Of a stretch of DNA of 64,000 bases, positions 1 through 7,532 are shown piece after piece (within the stretch, counting starts at the first letter, position 1; each line of letters starts with the position of its first letter). The notes below the pieces were generated by a model. The model was not told the DNA's origin and made no database searches. It was given only the letters and a program-made list of their open reading frames with translations. Source of the DNA: DATLNF01 sp963765815 (GTDB lineage Bacteria > Actinomycetota > Actinomycetes > BP-191); contig CAVXXT010000008.1 of assembly GCA_963765815.1 (NCBI GenBank), positions 372,001 through 436,000 on the forward strand, in the 5' to 3' direction. The position numbers were made by a program, and so were the translations under genes.

Positions 1-367
1 TGTCGGCGTACGCGAGCTCCTGGCCGAAGCCGGCCGACGGCCGGTAGAAGAACATCAGGTAGATGCCGGTGACCGTGAGCAGGATGAAGAGGAAGAAGCT
101 CAGCCCGCCGAGGCAGTAGGTGTACGTCAGCTTGAGCCCGTGCCGCTTCAGCTTCACCGGGTGCAGGTGGTAGAGCACGTTGTTCATCGTGGCGAGCGCG
201 CGGTCGCGGGAGGTGTCGCGGTAGCCCGGGCGGTAGATCGAGCCCGGCCGGAAGATGGACTTCCAGACCTGGCCCTCGCGCGGGTCCCGGGGGGCCGCGA
301 AGTCCTTGACCTGGGCCTGGACTTCCTTGATGCGGTCCTTCGGGCTCGGCCGGTCGGCCACGTGCAT
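1..367 (-). CDS. Cytochrome b, N-terminal part (cut by window start)
   Basis: The 122 visible residues are the N-terminus of a cytochrome b / b6-type membrane subunit. A hydrophilic lead of about 60 residues is followed by NVLYHLHPVKLKRHGLK and a first transmembrane helix (FFLFILLTVTGIYLMFFYRP), the usual opening of the cytochrome b N-terminal domain. The haem-binding helices lie outside the window. ATG at 367 abuts the GAAGGAG ribosome site, so GTG at 361 (two codons later) may be the true start. It is the third gene of a minus-strand set behind a ferredoxin and a small membrane protein, which suggests quinol oxidation feeding an iron-sulfur partner. It could be the QcrB-like subunit of a variant bc complex. 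The family is clear; the complex is inferred. Confidence 0.8.
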   Translation of the reverse strand, partial: MHVADRPSPKDRIKEVQAQVKDFAAPRDPREGQVWKSIFRPGSIYRPGYRDTSRDRALATMNNVLYHLHPVKLKRHGLKLTYTYCLGGLSFFLFILLTVTGIYLMFFYRPSAGFGQELAYAD

Positions 368-406
368 CTCCTTCGACGTCTGCTGGTGCTCGTGCGCTCG
401 GTGGTG

Positions 407-760
407 CTACTTCTTCTTCTTGGGTGCTGCCTCGCCGATCTTGGAGTAGAAGAGCGCGTACGGCGGGCAGCGGTCGACGCAGATCCCGCAGCGCGTGCAC
501 TCGTTGTCGTCGATGATGAAGATCGCGCCGGCGGTCTCGGCCAGCGTCTTCATCTCCGGGTTCTCGGCGCCGGCCACGACGTCCGGGGACATCATGTAGA
601 TGCACTCCCACGGGCAGACGTCCTCGCAGGCCCGGCAGAGGATGCACAGCTCCGGGGCGAGCGCGATGTGCCGCTTGGGCTTGACCCGCTCCTGCAGCCA
701 GTTGGGGTCGACGGTGCCGAGGGTGTAGTCGTCGTAGATCTCGACCCGCGCGTCCGTCAT
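407..760 (-). CDS. Two-cluster 4Fe-4S ferredoxin-like protein
   Basis: A 117-residue soluble protein with two classical tetracysteine motifs: CILCRACEDVCP near residue 39 and CTRCGICVDRCP near residue 88. These should hold two [4Fe-4S] clusters, as in NuoI-type and 8Fe ferredoxins. The C-terminus is a lysine tail (PKKKK). Its ATG overlaps the stop of the upstream small membrane protein (ATGA), and the cytochrome b gene starts 39 bases after its stop, so the three are co-transcribed and probably form one membrane complex. There is no transmembrane helix, so it would sit on the cytoplasmic face. It resembles complex I subunit I, but the neighbours are not complex I genes. Family confident, partner inferred. 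Confidence 0.85.
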   Translation of the reverse strand: MTDARVEIYDDYTLGTVDPNWLQERVKPKRHIALAPELCILCRACEDVCPWECIYMMSPDVVAGAENPEMKTLAETAGAIFIIDDNECTRCGICVDRCPPYALFYSKIGEAAPKKKK

Positions 761-1068
761 CGATATCCGCCCGGGTCGCGCTTGCCCTCGTCTGCGTCGG
801 CGTTGACCGGGTTCAACCGCTGGTAGAGCGAGAACAGCAGGAACGTCACGTTCACGATCGCGCCGTGGTAGCCGATGATTCCGACGTCGCGGATGCGCGG
901 GGCGATGTCCGGGTTGTCCTCGAGGATCGACCACTCGTCGGTCCAGGCGATCAGCGCCGACGGGATCGCGCCGTAGAAGATCAGGAACGCGATCGTCATC
1001 AGCAGTGAGGCGACGGTCACCCGTAGCCAAACGGAGTCAGTGAGACGGGGCGGGGCCTGTCCCTGCAT
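757..1068 (-). CDS. Small two-helix membrane protein, unknown function
   Basis: A 103-residue protein I do not recognise. It has two hydrophobic segments (about residues 16-40 and 65-85) separated by an acidic loop (TDEWSILEDNPD), and a charged C-terminus. The start at 1068 is supported by GAGGAG seven bases upstream. It heads the minus-strand set with the ferredoxin and cytochrome b and overlaps the ferredoxin by four bases, so it is probably a structural subunit or anchor of that complex. There are no cysteines or obvious haem ligands. Function unknown. Confidence 0.75.
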   Translation of the reverse strand: MQGQAPPRLTDSVWLRVTVASLLMTIAFLIFYGAIPSALIAWTDEWSILEDNPDIAPRIRDVGIIGYHGAIVNVTFLLFSLYQRLNPVNADADEGKRDPGGYR

Positions 1069-1090
1069 GACACCGCTCCTCGTCGATGCG

Positions 1091-1106
1091 GCACGGCATG
1101 CCGTGC
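1091..1106. promoter_or_regulatory. 16-bp perfect palindrome in divergent promoter region
   Basis: GCACGGCATGCCGTGC reads identically on both strands. It lies in the 183-base gap between the divergent ferredoxin/cytochrome b set and the thioredoxin/Res genes, 23 bases from the minus-strand start. A second small inverted repeat (GGGG-ATTA-CCCC, 1158-1169) follows. The palindrome is a plausible operator shared by both directions; no regulator gene is adjacent. Confidence 0.45.
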
Positions 1107-1251
1107 GTGCTGTACGTCGCGGGCAGGGGCTCCTGCTCGCTGCGATACTACGGGTGTGGGGATTACCCCGCGAATCCAACCAGCCCCGCGCGTCGCACGT
1201 CGGACGCGCCACTCGACGACGCCGATCCGTGGCGAAGAAGGACCTCTCGGG

Positions 1252-1839
1252 ATGCGGGTCGCCGACCGTCGACTGGTCCGCCGGACGGCTGTCGCGGTGG
1301 CCTTCCTCGTCGCCACGTCGGCCGGCTGCGAGGGGTCGCGTCGCGAGGTCGACTCGCCGGTGGGCGGCAGCGGTTTCCGGGTCGGCGACGGCACCGCGAC
1401 GCTCGTCGCGGCGGAGGACCGGCGCCCGGCGCCGACCTTGCGCGGGACCACCCTCGACGGCGACTCCCTCGACGTCGCGTCGCTGCGCGGCTCCGTCGTC
1501 GTCCTGAACGTGTGGGGGTCGTGGTGCGCCCCGTGCAAGAAGGAGCAGCCGGAGCTGCAGCGGGCGGCGACCGACCTGGCCGGCGAGGGCGTCAGGTTCG
1601 TCGGCATCAACGTGCGCGATCGGACCAAGGGCAATGCCCTCGCGCACAACCGCAGGTACGACGTCACCTACCCGAGCCTTTTCGACCCGAGCGCGCGGTT
1701 GGTCGCGCGATTCGAGGACCTGCCGCCCAGCGCGATCCCGACGACGGTCGTCATCGACCGTGACGGCCGGGTGGCCGCGCGGGTGCTGGGGGCGACGTCG
1801 TACGACGAGCTGGTCGGCCTGGTCCGGCGCATCGCATGA
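1252..1839 (+). CDS. TlpA/ResA-type thioredoxin lipoprotein
   Basis: A 195-residue membrane-tethered thiol-disulfide oxidoreductase. The N-terminus has an arginine-rich start, a hydrophobic run and a lipobox-like TSAGC (Cys26), so it is probably lipid-anchored outside the membrane. A thioredoxin/AhpC fold follows with the WCAPC active site (Cys91, Cys94) and the cis-proline loop SAIPTT. Its role in such clusters is to reduce the CXXCH cysteines of apocytochrome c before haem attachment. It is directly followed by ccdA, resB and resC, the System II cytochrome c maturation set. I preferred ATG 1252 over an upstream in-frame start because it gives a proper signal sequence. Confidence 0.88.
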   Translation: MRVADRRLVRRTAVAVAFLVATSAGCEGSRREVDSPVGGSGFRVGDGTATLVAAEDRRPAPTLRGTTLDGDSLDVASLRGSVVVLNVWGSWCAPCKKEQPELQRAATDLAGEGVRFVGINVRDRTKGNALAHNRRYDVTYPSLFDPSARLVARFEDLPPSAIPTTVVIDRDGRVAARVLGATSYDELVGLVRRIA

Positions 1840-1855
1840 GCCGTATCTCGTGAGC

Positions 1856-2674
1856 ATGGAGGTCCTGGCCGGCGTGGGCCAGACGTTCAAGGAGACGGTG
1901 CTCGACGGCCCGTTGCTGCTGGCGATGCCGGTGGCGGCGATCGCCGGGCTCGTGTCGTTCCTGTCGCCGTGCGTCCTGCCGCTGGTGCCCGGCTACCTCT
2001 CCTACATCACCGGCCTGTCCGCGGCAGACCTCGAGGCGGCCGGTCTCGACCCGTCGGGCGACGGCGACGCCGACGACCGGGTGGCGACCAAGGGGCGAGT
2101 GCTCCTCGGCAGCAGCCTCTTCGTCCTGGGGTTCTCCGTCGTGTTCGTCAGCTACGGCACGCTGTTCGGCGCAGCCGGGCGCGCGCTGCACGAGTACGAA
2201 GAGACGCTGATCCGGGTCTTCGGTGTGGTGACGATCCTCCTCGGCCTCGTCTTCGCCGGCGTGTTCACCAAGCTGTCGTTCCTCGAGCGCGACGTGCGCA
2301 TCCACCGTCTGCCGTCGGCCGGCATCGCCGGCGCGCCGCTGCTCGGCGTGGTGTTCGGCCTCGGCTGGGCGCCGTGCATCGGGCCGACGCTGGGCGCGGT
2401 TCTCACTCTGGCCCTGAGCTCCGACGGCGCCGTGCGCGGTGCCCTGCTCTCATTCGTCTACTGCCTCGGGCTCGGCGTGCCCTTCGTCGTGACCGGCCTC
2501 GCCTTCCGACGGTCGATGTCGGCGTTCGCGGTCGTCAAGCGCAACTACCGCACGGTCATGCGGGTCGGCGGCGCGTTCCTCGTCGTCATCGGCGTCCTCC
2601 AGGTCACCGGGGCCTACAGCCACATCGTCACCGAGCTGCAGACCTGGTACGGCGGCTTCGCCACTGCGGTATGA
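1856..2674 (+). CDS. ccdA: CcdA-type cytochrome c biogenesis / thiol transporter
   Basis: A 272-residue polytopic protein of the CcdA/DsbD-beta family. It moves reducing equivalents across the membrane to the ResA-like thioredoxin. Six helices are visible, and the two conserved cysteines lie in SPCVLPLVPGY (Cys39) and GWAPCIGPT (Cys174). GTG at 1850 is an in-frame alternative start two codons upstream. The stop overlaps the resB start by four bases (ATGA), so translation is coupled. Confidence 0.92.
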   Translation: MEVLAGVGQTFKETVLDGPLLLAMPVAAIAGLVSFLSPCVLPLVPGYLSYITGLSAADLEAAGLDPSGDGDADDRVATKGRVLLGSSLFVLGFSVVFVSYGTLFGAAGRALHEYEETLIRVFGVVTILLGLVFAGVFTKLSFLERDVRIHRLPSAGIAGAPLLGVVFGLGWAPCIGPTLGAVLTLALSSDGAVRGALLSFVYCLGLGVPFVVTGLAFRRSMSAFAVVKRNYRTVMRVGGAFLVVIGVLQVTGAYSHIVTELQTWYGGFATAV

Positions 2675-4206
2675 GCGCTCGCACCTCGGCGTGGGTCAGC
2701 CTCCGGCAGAGCTGGCGCAGCCTGACCTCGATGCGCACGGCGCTCGTGCTGCTGTTCCTCCTCGCGCTGGGTGCGGTGCCAGGGTCGCTGCTGCCGCAGG
2801 AGCCGCTCGACCCGTTCGCGGTCGAGCGCTACCGCGACGCGCACCGGGTCGCCGGCCGCGTGTACGGCGCTCTCGGGCTGTTCGACACCTTCGCCGCCCC
2901 GTGGTTCGTCGGCCTCTACGTCCTCATCTGCGTCTCGTTGGTCGGCTGCCTGACGCCGCGCATCCGGGTGCACGCGAAGGCGCTGCGCGGTCGCCCGCCG
3001 GCGCCCCCGCGGGACCTCGGCCGGCTGCCGCGCTCGGCCGAGCTGGTCACGACGGCCGCACCGGAGGATGCGCTCAAGGCGGTCGCCGCGCGACTTCGCG
3101 GCCGGCGCTGGCGCGTCGAGCGCCGCGAGCACGCCGACGGGAGCACCTCGGTCGCCGCGGAGAAGGGCTACGTCCGCGAGACCGGCAACCTGGTGTTCCA
3201 CCTGTGTGTGCTCGCGATCATCGGCGGCGTCGCGGTCGGCTCGCTGCTCGGCTACGAGGGCCGCGCGATCGTCGTGGAGGGCACCGGCTTCACCAACACG
3301 GCGGTCGCCTACGACGAGCTCGTGCCCGGCCGGCTCACCGGTCCCGAGGACCTGCCCGCGTTCACCCTCACCCTGGACGACTTCGACGCGGACTACCTCG
3401 ACAACGGCCAGCCGACCGAGTTCGAGGCGTCGGTGCGATACGCCGACGGTCTGGGCGAGCCGACCCGGAGGGCCCGGCTGCGCGTCAACCACCCGCTCTC
3501 GGTCGCGGGCTCGCGCGTCTACCTGCTCGCCCACGGCTACGCCCCGCACATCGTGGTGAGAGACGTCAGAGGGGCAGTCATCTACGACGAGGTCTCGCCG
3601 TTCCTGCCGCGGGACGGCAGCTTCCTGTCGACCGGCGTCATCAAGGTGCCCGACGTCGGCGCCGGGCTGCCGCAGATCGGCGTACGCGCCGCGTTCCTCC
3701 CGACCGTGGACGTCGCCAGGGACGGGCGGCTCTACTCGCGCTTCCCGGACGCGCAGGCGCCGGCGCTGTCCTACGAGGCCTTCGCGGGCGACCTCGGGCT
3801 CGACGCGGGTGTCCCGCAGAACGTCTACGAGCTCGACACCAGCGGGCTGGTCCGCACCGGCGGCGGCTTCCTCCTGCCGGGGGAGACGAGCGGACCGCTC
3901 GCGGGCGGCGCGACCATGACGTTCGTCGGATTCCGGGAGTGGGCGAACATCCAGGTGGCTCGTGACCCTGGACAGCGCGTCGTCCTCCTCGCGGCCGTGC
4001 TGGCGCTGACCGGGCTGGTGACCAGCCTGCGGGTTCGCCGTCGCCGGTTCTGGGTGCGCGCGCGGGCCGTCGGCGGAGGTACCGTGCTGGCGGTCGGCGG
4101 GCTGCCGCGACGTGACGCGCCGGCCTTCTCGGCGGAGTTCGACTCGCTCGTCGCCGACCTGACCGCAGCGCTCCCGGCGCCGCCGGATCCGAAGGGAACG
4201 CCGTGA
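2671..4206 (+). CDS. resB: Cytochrome c biogenesis protein ResB
   Basis: A 511-residue ResB/Ccs1 protein, half of the System II haem lyase that attaches haem to CXXCH outside the membrane. N-terminal helices include the family-typical TALVLLFLLALGAVPGSLLPQ and LYVLICVSLVGCLTPR. A third helix lies near residue 175, a large extracytoplasmic domain follows, and a last helix lies near residue 435. It overlaps ccdA by four bases and resC by four bases. Length and layout are normal for actinobacterial ResB. Confidence 0.93.
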   Translation: MSARTSAWVSLRQSWRSLTSMRTALVLLFLLALGAVPGSLLPQEPLDPFAVERYRDAHRVAGRVYGALGLFDTFAAPWFVGLYVLICVSLVGCLTPRIRVHAKALRGRPPAPPRDLGRLPRSAELVTTAAPEDALKAVAARLRGRRWRVERREHADGSTSVAAEKGYVRETGNLVFHLCVLAIIGGVAVGSLLGYEGRAIVVEGTGFTNTAVAYDELVPGRLTGPEDLPAFTLTLDDFDADYLDNGQPTEFEASVRYADGLGEPTRRARLRVNHPLSVAGSRVYLLAHGYAPHIVVRDVRGAVIYDEVSPFLPRDGSFLSTGVIKVPDVGAGLPQIGVRAAFLPTVDVARDGRLYSRFPDAQAPALSYEAFAGDLGLDAGVPQNVYELDTSGLVRTGGGFLLPGETSGPLAGGATMTFVGFREWANIQVARDPGQRVVLLAAVLALTGLVTSLRVRRRRFWVRARAVGGGTVLAVGGLPRRDAPAFSAEFDSLVADLTAALPAPPDPKGTP

Positions 4207-5177
4207 GCCAGCCCGGACTCGCCGGCCCGAGCGACACGCTGCTCGTCGCCGCCGTCGTGTCCTACACGGTCGCGATGGTCGGCTACGCCGCCGAGCTCGC
4301 GTTCGGCTCCCGCGACGCGGGCCTGCCCCCGATCGCGGGCGGCTCGACCGACGTGCTGCCCGAGCGCTTCGCCGGCCTGGGCGGCACGCGCACGACCGGG
4401 ACCGGCTGGCCGGTGCGGCTCGGCCGGGCCGCGGTGGCCGTCACCGTCCTCGGCTGGGCTGTCCACCTGCTGTCAGTGATCCTCCGCGGACTCGCGGTCG
4501 GGCGGGTGCCCTGGGGCAACATGTACGAGTTCTCCTCGGTGGTCTGCCTCGCGGCGGTGACCGGGTTCCTCGTCCTGATGTCACGCCAGCCGGTGCGCTA
4601 CCTCGGAGCGGCCGTGATGCTCCCGGTCGTCATCTACCTCGGGCTCGGCACCACCGTCCTCTACGCCCCGGCTGCCCCTCTGGTGCCGGCGCTGAACTCC
4701 TACTGGCTGAAGATCCACGTCGCTGCGGCGGCGACCGCGAGCGGGACCTTCATGGTGGCCTTCGCGACCACCGTCCTCTACCTGGTGCAGGACGTCCGCG
4801 AACGACGTGCGAGCCCGACGCCGGAGGGCACCGCCGGCGCACCGGTCGCCCGCTTCCGCCTGCCGTCGGCGGCTTCCCTCGACGCGATTGCCTACCGCGT
4901 GACGGCGTTCGCGTTCCCCATCTGGACCTTCGCGGTCATCGCCGGCGCGATATGGGCCGAGGCGGCGTGGGGCCGCTACTGGGGCTGGGACCCGAAGGAG
5001 ACCTGGGCGTTCATCACCTGGGTCCTGTACGCCGGCTACCTGCACGCCCGGCCGCTGCCGCGCTGGCAGGGCCGCCGGGCCGCCGTCGTCGGCGTGGTCG
5101 CCTTCGTCGCGCTGATGTTCTGCTACTTCGGCGTCAACCTCTGGATCTCGGGGCTGCACTCGTACGCCGGCGTCTGA
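4203..5177 (+). CDS. resC: Cytochrome c biogenesis protein ResC/CcsB (haem-handling WWD protein)
   Basis: A 324-residue polytopic protein with the WWD haem-binding signature WGRYWGWDPKETW around residue 260, plus the conserved C-terminal histidine of ISGLHSYAGV. With ResB it forms the System II cytochrome c synthetase that exports and attaches haem. GTG start overlaps the resB stop. Four System II genes in a row directly before a CXXCH-containing gene suggest the locus makes its own cytochrome c. Confidence 0.93.
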   Translation: MSQPGLAGPSDTLLVAAVVSYTVAMVGYAAELAFGSRDAGLPPIAGGSTDVLPERFAGLGGTRTTGTGWPVRLGRAAVAVTVLGWAVHLLSVILRGLAVGRVPWGNMYEFSSVVCLAAVTGFLVLMSRQPVRYLGAAVMLPVVIYLGLGTTVLYAPAAPLVPALNSYWLKIHVAAAATASGTFMVAFATTVLYLVQDVRERRASPTPEGTAGAPVARFRLPSAASLDAIAYRVTAFAFPIWTFAVIAGAIWAEAAWGRYWGWDPKETWAFITWVLYAGYLHARPLPRWQGRRAAVVGVVAFVALMFCYFGVNLWISGLHSYAGV

Positions 5178-5277
5178 CGCGCGCGACCGCCTGGCCGAGG
5201 GCGCGCCGATTTCGCGCGGTCCCGGGTCGGATCTATACGATCGGCGCCGTCGGATCGGGTCGAGTGCGGAGGTGGGA

Positions 5278-6732
5278 GTGGCGCTGGCCACGTCGTCGTC
5301 CGCCACGGCTGCTCATGAGGCGGACAGCTCCGCCGACGCGCGCAGCTGGTCCACCCCGTCGGGTGCGGCGCTCACCTGGGTCACCGTGGGAGCGACGTTC
5401 CTGCTCCTCGGCGCACTGCTGCTCGTCCTGACCGCCATCCAGCAGGTGTCGCCCGGCTTCGCGACGCTCGGCTCCGCCACGTCGTTCGGACGGCTGCGAC
5501 CCGTCGCGACGACTCTGGTCACCTACGGCGGGCTCGGGATGATCGGCACCGGGGTCGCGCTCGACCTCGCCCGCCGGCTCGGCCGGACGCCGCCGCGGCT
5601 CGACCTCGTGGCACGGGCCGGCGGCGCGCTGACGACGCTGTCCGTCGCCGGCGGGTCGATCGCGATCCTGCTCGGCCACACGACCGGGCGACCGGGCCTC
5701 GAGCTGCCGCGGCCGTTCTCCGTGCCGCTCGCCGTCGGCCTGCTGCTGGCCGCCGCTGCCTACTTCCGCACGCTCGCGACCCGCGACGCCGACGAGCTGC
5801 ATCCCGCGCTCTGGCACGTCAGCTCCGCCCTCGTCGCGGGGCCGCTGCTCCTCCTGATCGGGACCGTCCCGCGGGTCGCCGGCGTCAACGACGAGACCGT
5901 CCGGGTGTTCGCCACCAACGGCCTGCTGCTGCTCTGGCTGGTCTCGCTGGGCATCGGCATCGCGACGTACGTCGTGCCGCAGGCCTGCCGGTCCGCGCTC
6001 TACAGCCGTCGGCTCGCCGCCGTCGGGTTCTGGGGCTGGATCGCTCTCGCGCCATTCGCCGGACCGGCCCGGCTGGTGTCCGGCCCGGCGCAGGAGTGGC
6101 TCGAGACGATCGGCATCACCGCGACGATCGCCCTCGCCGTCCCGGCGCTGGCCGTCTGCGTGAACCTGGTCAAGACCTACACCCGCCGCAGCAGCCTCGC
6201 CCACCCGGCCGAGCTGCGCTTCGGCCTGCTGTGCGCGAGCCTGCTCGCCGGGGCCACGTCGCTCGGCGCCCTGACCGCGGGCCGCAACGCCGGCGACGTG
6301 CTGCACCTGACCGTCGCGGCCGACGGCGCTGCCGAGCTGATTGTCCTCGGCGTCGCGGGCGCGGGCATCGTGGCCGGCCTCTTCCACGTCCTCCCCGCTC
6401 TGGCCGGACGGCGGCAGGCCAACCCGGCGATCGCCGGGCGCGCGGCCTGGTGGCTCGGCGCGGGGATCCTGACCGTCGCGCTCTCGCTGCTGGCCGCGGG
6501 CCTGATCGAGGGCGCGCTGTGGACCTACAGCGTGCGCGAGGGCGGCGACGCCTTCCTCGGGTCCGGGTGGCGAACGGTCGCCGACAGCATCCGGCCGCTC
6601 TTGTGGGCGCGCGTCGTAGGTGAGGTGCTGGTCGCGATCGCCGCGACCATCGTCTTCCAGCAGGTCCTGTCGACGTCGGCGTTCGGTGAGCCGATCGACG
6701 CGGACGACACCGGGACTTCGGGGAAGGCGTGA
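5278..6732 (+). CDS. CcoN-like protein (cbb3 oxidase subunit I homologue) lacking the metal-ligand histidines
   Basis: A 484-residue, about 12-helix protein that lines up along its length with CcoN, the catalytic subunit of cbb3 cytochrome c oxidases. Conserved landmarks survive: SFGRLRP (69-75), LYSRRL (241-246), LRFGLL (313-318) and AAGLIEGALW (406-415). By my recollection of CcoN, the ligand positions have changed. RPLHT (low-spin haem) is RPVAT at 74-78, WYGHNAVGF is VFATNGLLL near 210-218, AGPHHLH is AGPARLV at 261-267, and the IGHVHAGALGW haem pair aligns with ADGAAELIVLG near 348-358. It is therefore unlikely to bind haem b, b3 or CuB and cannot be an ordinary oxidase. It is followed by a CcoO-like cytochrome c. 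GTG 5278 was chosen over GTG 5272 because GGAGG sits five bases upstream. Role unknown; perhaps a membrane scaffold or quinone-interacting subunit. Confidence 0.8.
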   Translation: MALATSSSATAAHEADSSADARSWSTPSGAALTWVTVGATFLLLGALLLVLTAIQQVSPGFATLGSATSFGRLRPVATTLVTYGGLGMIGTGVALDLARRLGRTPPRLDLVARAGGALTTLSVAGGSIAILLGHTTGRPGLELPRPFSVPLAVGLLLAAAAYFRTLATRDADELHPALWHVSSALVAGPLLLLIGTVPRVAGVNDETVRVFATNGLLLLWLVSLGIGIATYVVPQACRSALYSRRLAAVGFWGWIALAPFAGPARLVSGPAQEWLETIGITATIALAVPALAVCVNLVKTYTRRSSLAHPAELRFGLLCASLLAGATSLGALTAGRNAGDVLHLTVAADGAAELIVLGVAGAGIVAGLFHVLPALAGRRQANPAIAGRAAWWLGAGILTVALSLLAAGLIEGALWTYSVREGGDAFLGSGWRTVADSIRPLLWARVVGEVLVAIAATIVFQQVLSTSAFGEPIDADDTGTSGKA

Positions 6733-7268
6733 TGAGAAGGCTCACCCTCATGCCGGTGCTGCTCGGCTCGGCCGTGCTGCTCGGCGCCGGCTTCGCGACG
6801 ACCGTGGCGCTGCCGGCCGCGGACGAGGTGACGACGACGAAGACCTCGTCGACCCGGGCCTACACCAACGGTGAGGCGTGGGGGCGCGACGTCTACGTCA
6901 ACCAGGGCTGCGTCTACTGCCACAGCCAGCAGGTGCGTGACACCTACACCGACGCCGGTCTCGCCGATCGGCCGACCCGTCCGGGCGACACGCTGACCGA
7001 CCGCCCCGGGAGCATGGGAGAGGTCCGCTACGGACCCGACCTGCGCTGCGTGGGTGACCGGGTCCCCGGCGCCGGCGACGGCACCGACAGGGAGGAGCTG
7101 GTCGAGGCCATGGTCGCCTACCTCCGACACCCCGACGAGGCGCACGCGGACAGCGGCATGCCGTCGTACCAGCACCTGTCGAAGAAGGACCTCGGCCGAC
7201 TCGCGCAGTACCTCGTCGGGCTCCGCTGCGGTGACGAGGCCGCGGCCGATGCGCAGGTCGCGGAGTGA
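6729..7268 (+). CDS. CcoO-like membrane-anchored monohaem cytochrome c
   Basis: A 179-residue protein with an N-terminal anchor helix (about residues 8-30). The CcoO signature follows: WGRDVYVNQGCVYCHSQQVR, with haem c attached at Cys61/Cys64 and His65. YGPDL (101-105) and GMPSY (Met144) match the CcoO RTGPDL and KMPSYPW motifs, the methionine being the likely sixth ligand. It is shorter than typical CcoO (about 200-240). GTG 6729 overlaps the CcoN-like stop; ATG 6732 is an alternative. As a genuine CXXCH protein it is a natural client of the ResA-C genes just upstream and would carry electrons for the ligand-less CcoN-like partner. Confidence 0.85.
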   Translation: MMRRLTLMPVLLGSAVLLGAGFATTVALPAADEVTTTKTSSTRAYTNGEAWGRDVYVNQGCVYCHSQQVRDTYTDAGLADRPTRPGDTLTDRPGSMGEVRYGPDLRCVGDRVPGAGDGTDREELVEAMVAYLRHPDEAHADSGMPSYQHLSKKDLGRLAQYLVGLRCGDEAAADAQVAE

Positions 7269-7492
7269 GCGGCCGACCGGTCTTCATCGACCCGGTGTCC
7301 GACTTCGGCGACGACGTCGGGGACGGCCGCACGCCCGCGTGGTTCGCGCTGGTCGCGGTGCTGCTGCTCGCCGCCGCGGTGTTCTACGCCTTCTCCTACC
7401 GCGAGGGTCCCTCGCTCGAGTCGCCGCACACCTTCCGCGAAGGCGCCGGCGTCGAGGTGCCCGCAGAGACGTCGACCGGGTCCGGGCACTGA
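7265..7492 (+). CDS. Small single-helix membrane protein of the Cco-like set
   Basis: A 75-residue protein starting GTG in a four-base overlap with the cytochrome c gene. An acidic N-terminus is followed by one helix (about residues 25-42, WFALVAVLLLAAAVFYAF) and a polar tail. Size, topology and position resemble small accessory subunits such as CcoQ, but I see no conserved motif, so the name is not assigned. It is translationally coupled to the two genes upstream. Confidence 0.65.
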   Translation: MSGRPVFIDPVSDFGDDVGDGRTPAWFALVAVLLLAAAVFYAFSYREGPSLESPHTFREGAGVEVPAETSTGSGH

Positions 7493-7519
7493 CCGAGCGC
7501 GGCGCCGCTCGCCGCCCGG

Positions 7520-7532
7520 GATACTGACCGCC
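7520..7532 (+). promoter_or_regulatory. -10 box giving a probable leaderless ubiD-like mRNA
   Basis: GATACT at 7520-7525 ends seven bases before the ATG at 7533, the distance expected when transcription starts on the start codon. No ribosome site is visible. Inferred from spacing only. Confidence 0.45.

Noticed and set aside
5278..6732. Active cbb3 cytochrome c oxidase
   Set aside because: The fold matches CcoN but the histidines for haem b, haem b3 and CuB appear to be replaced, so catalysis is not supported.
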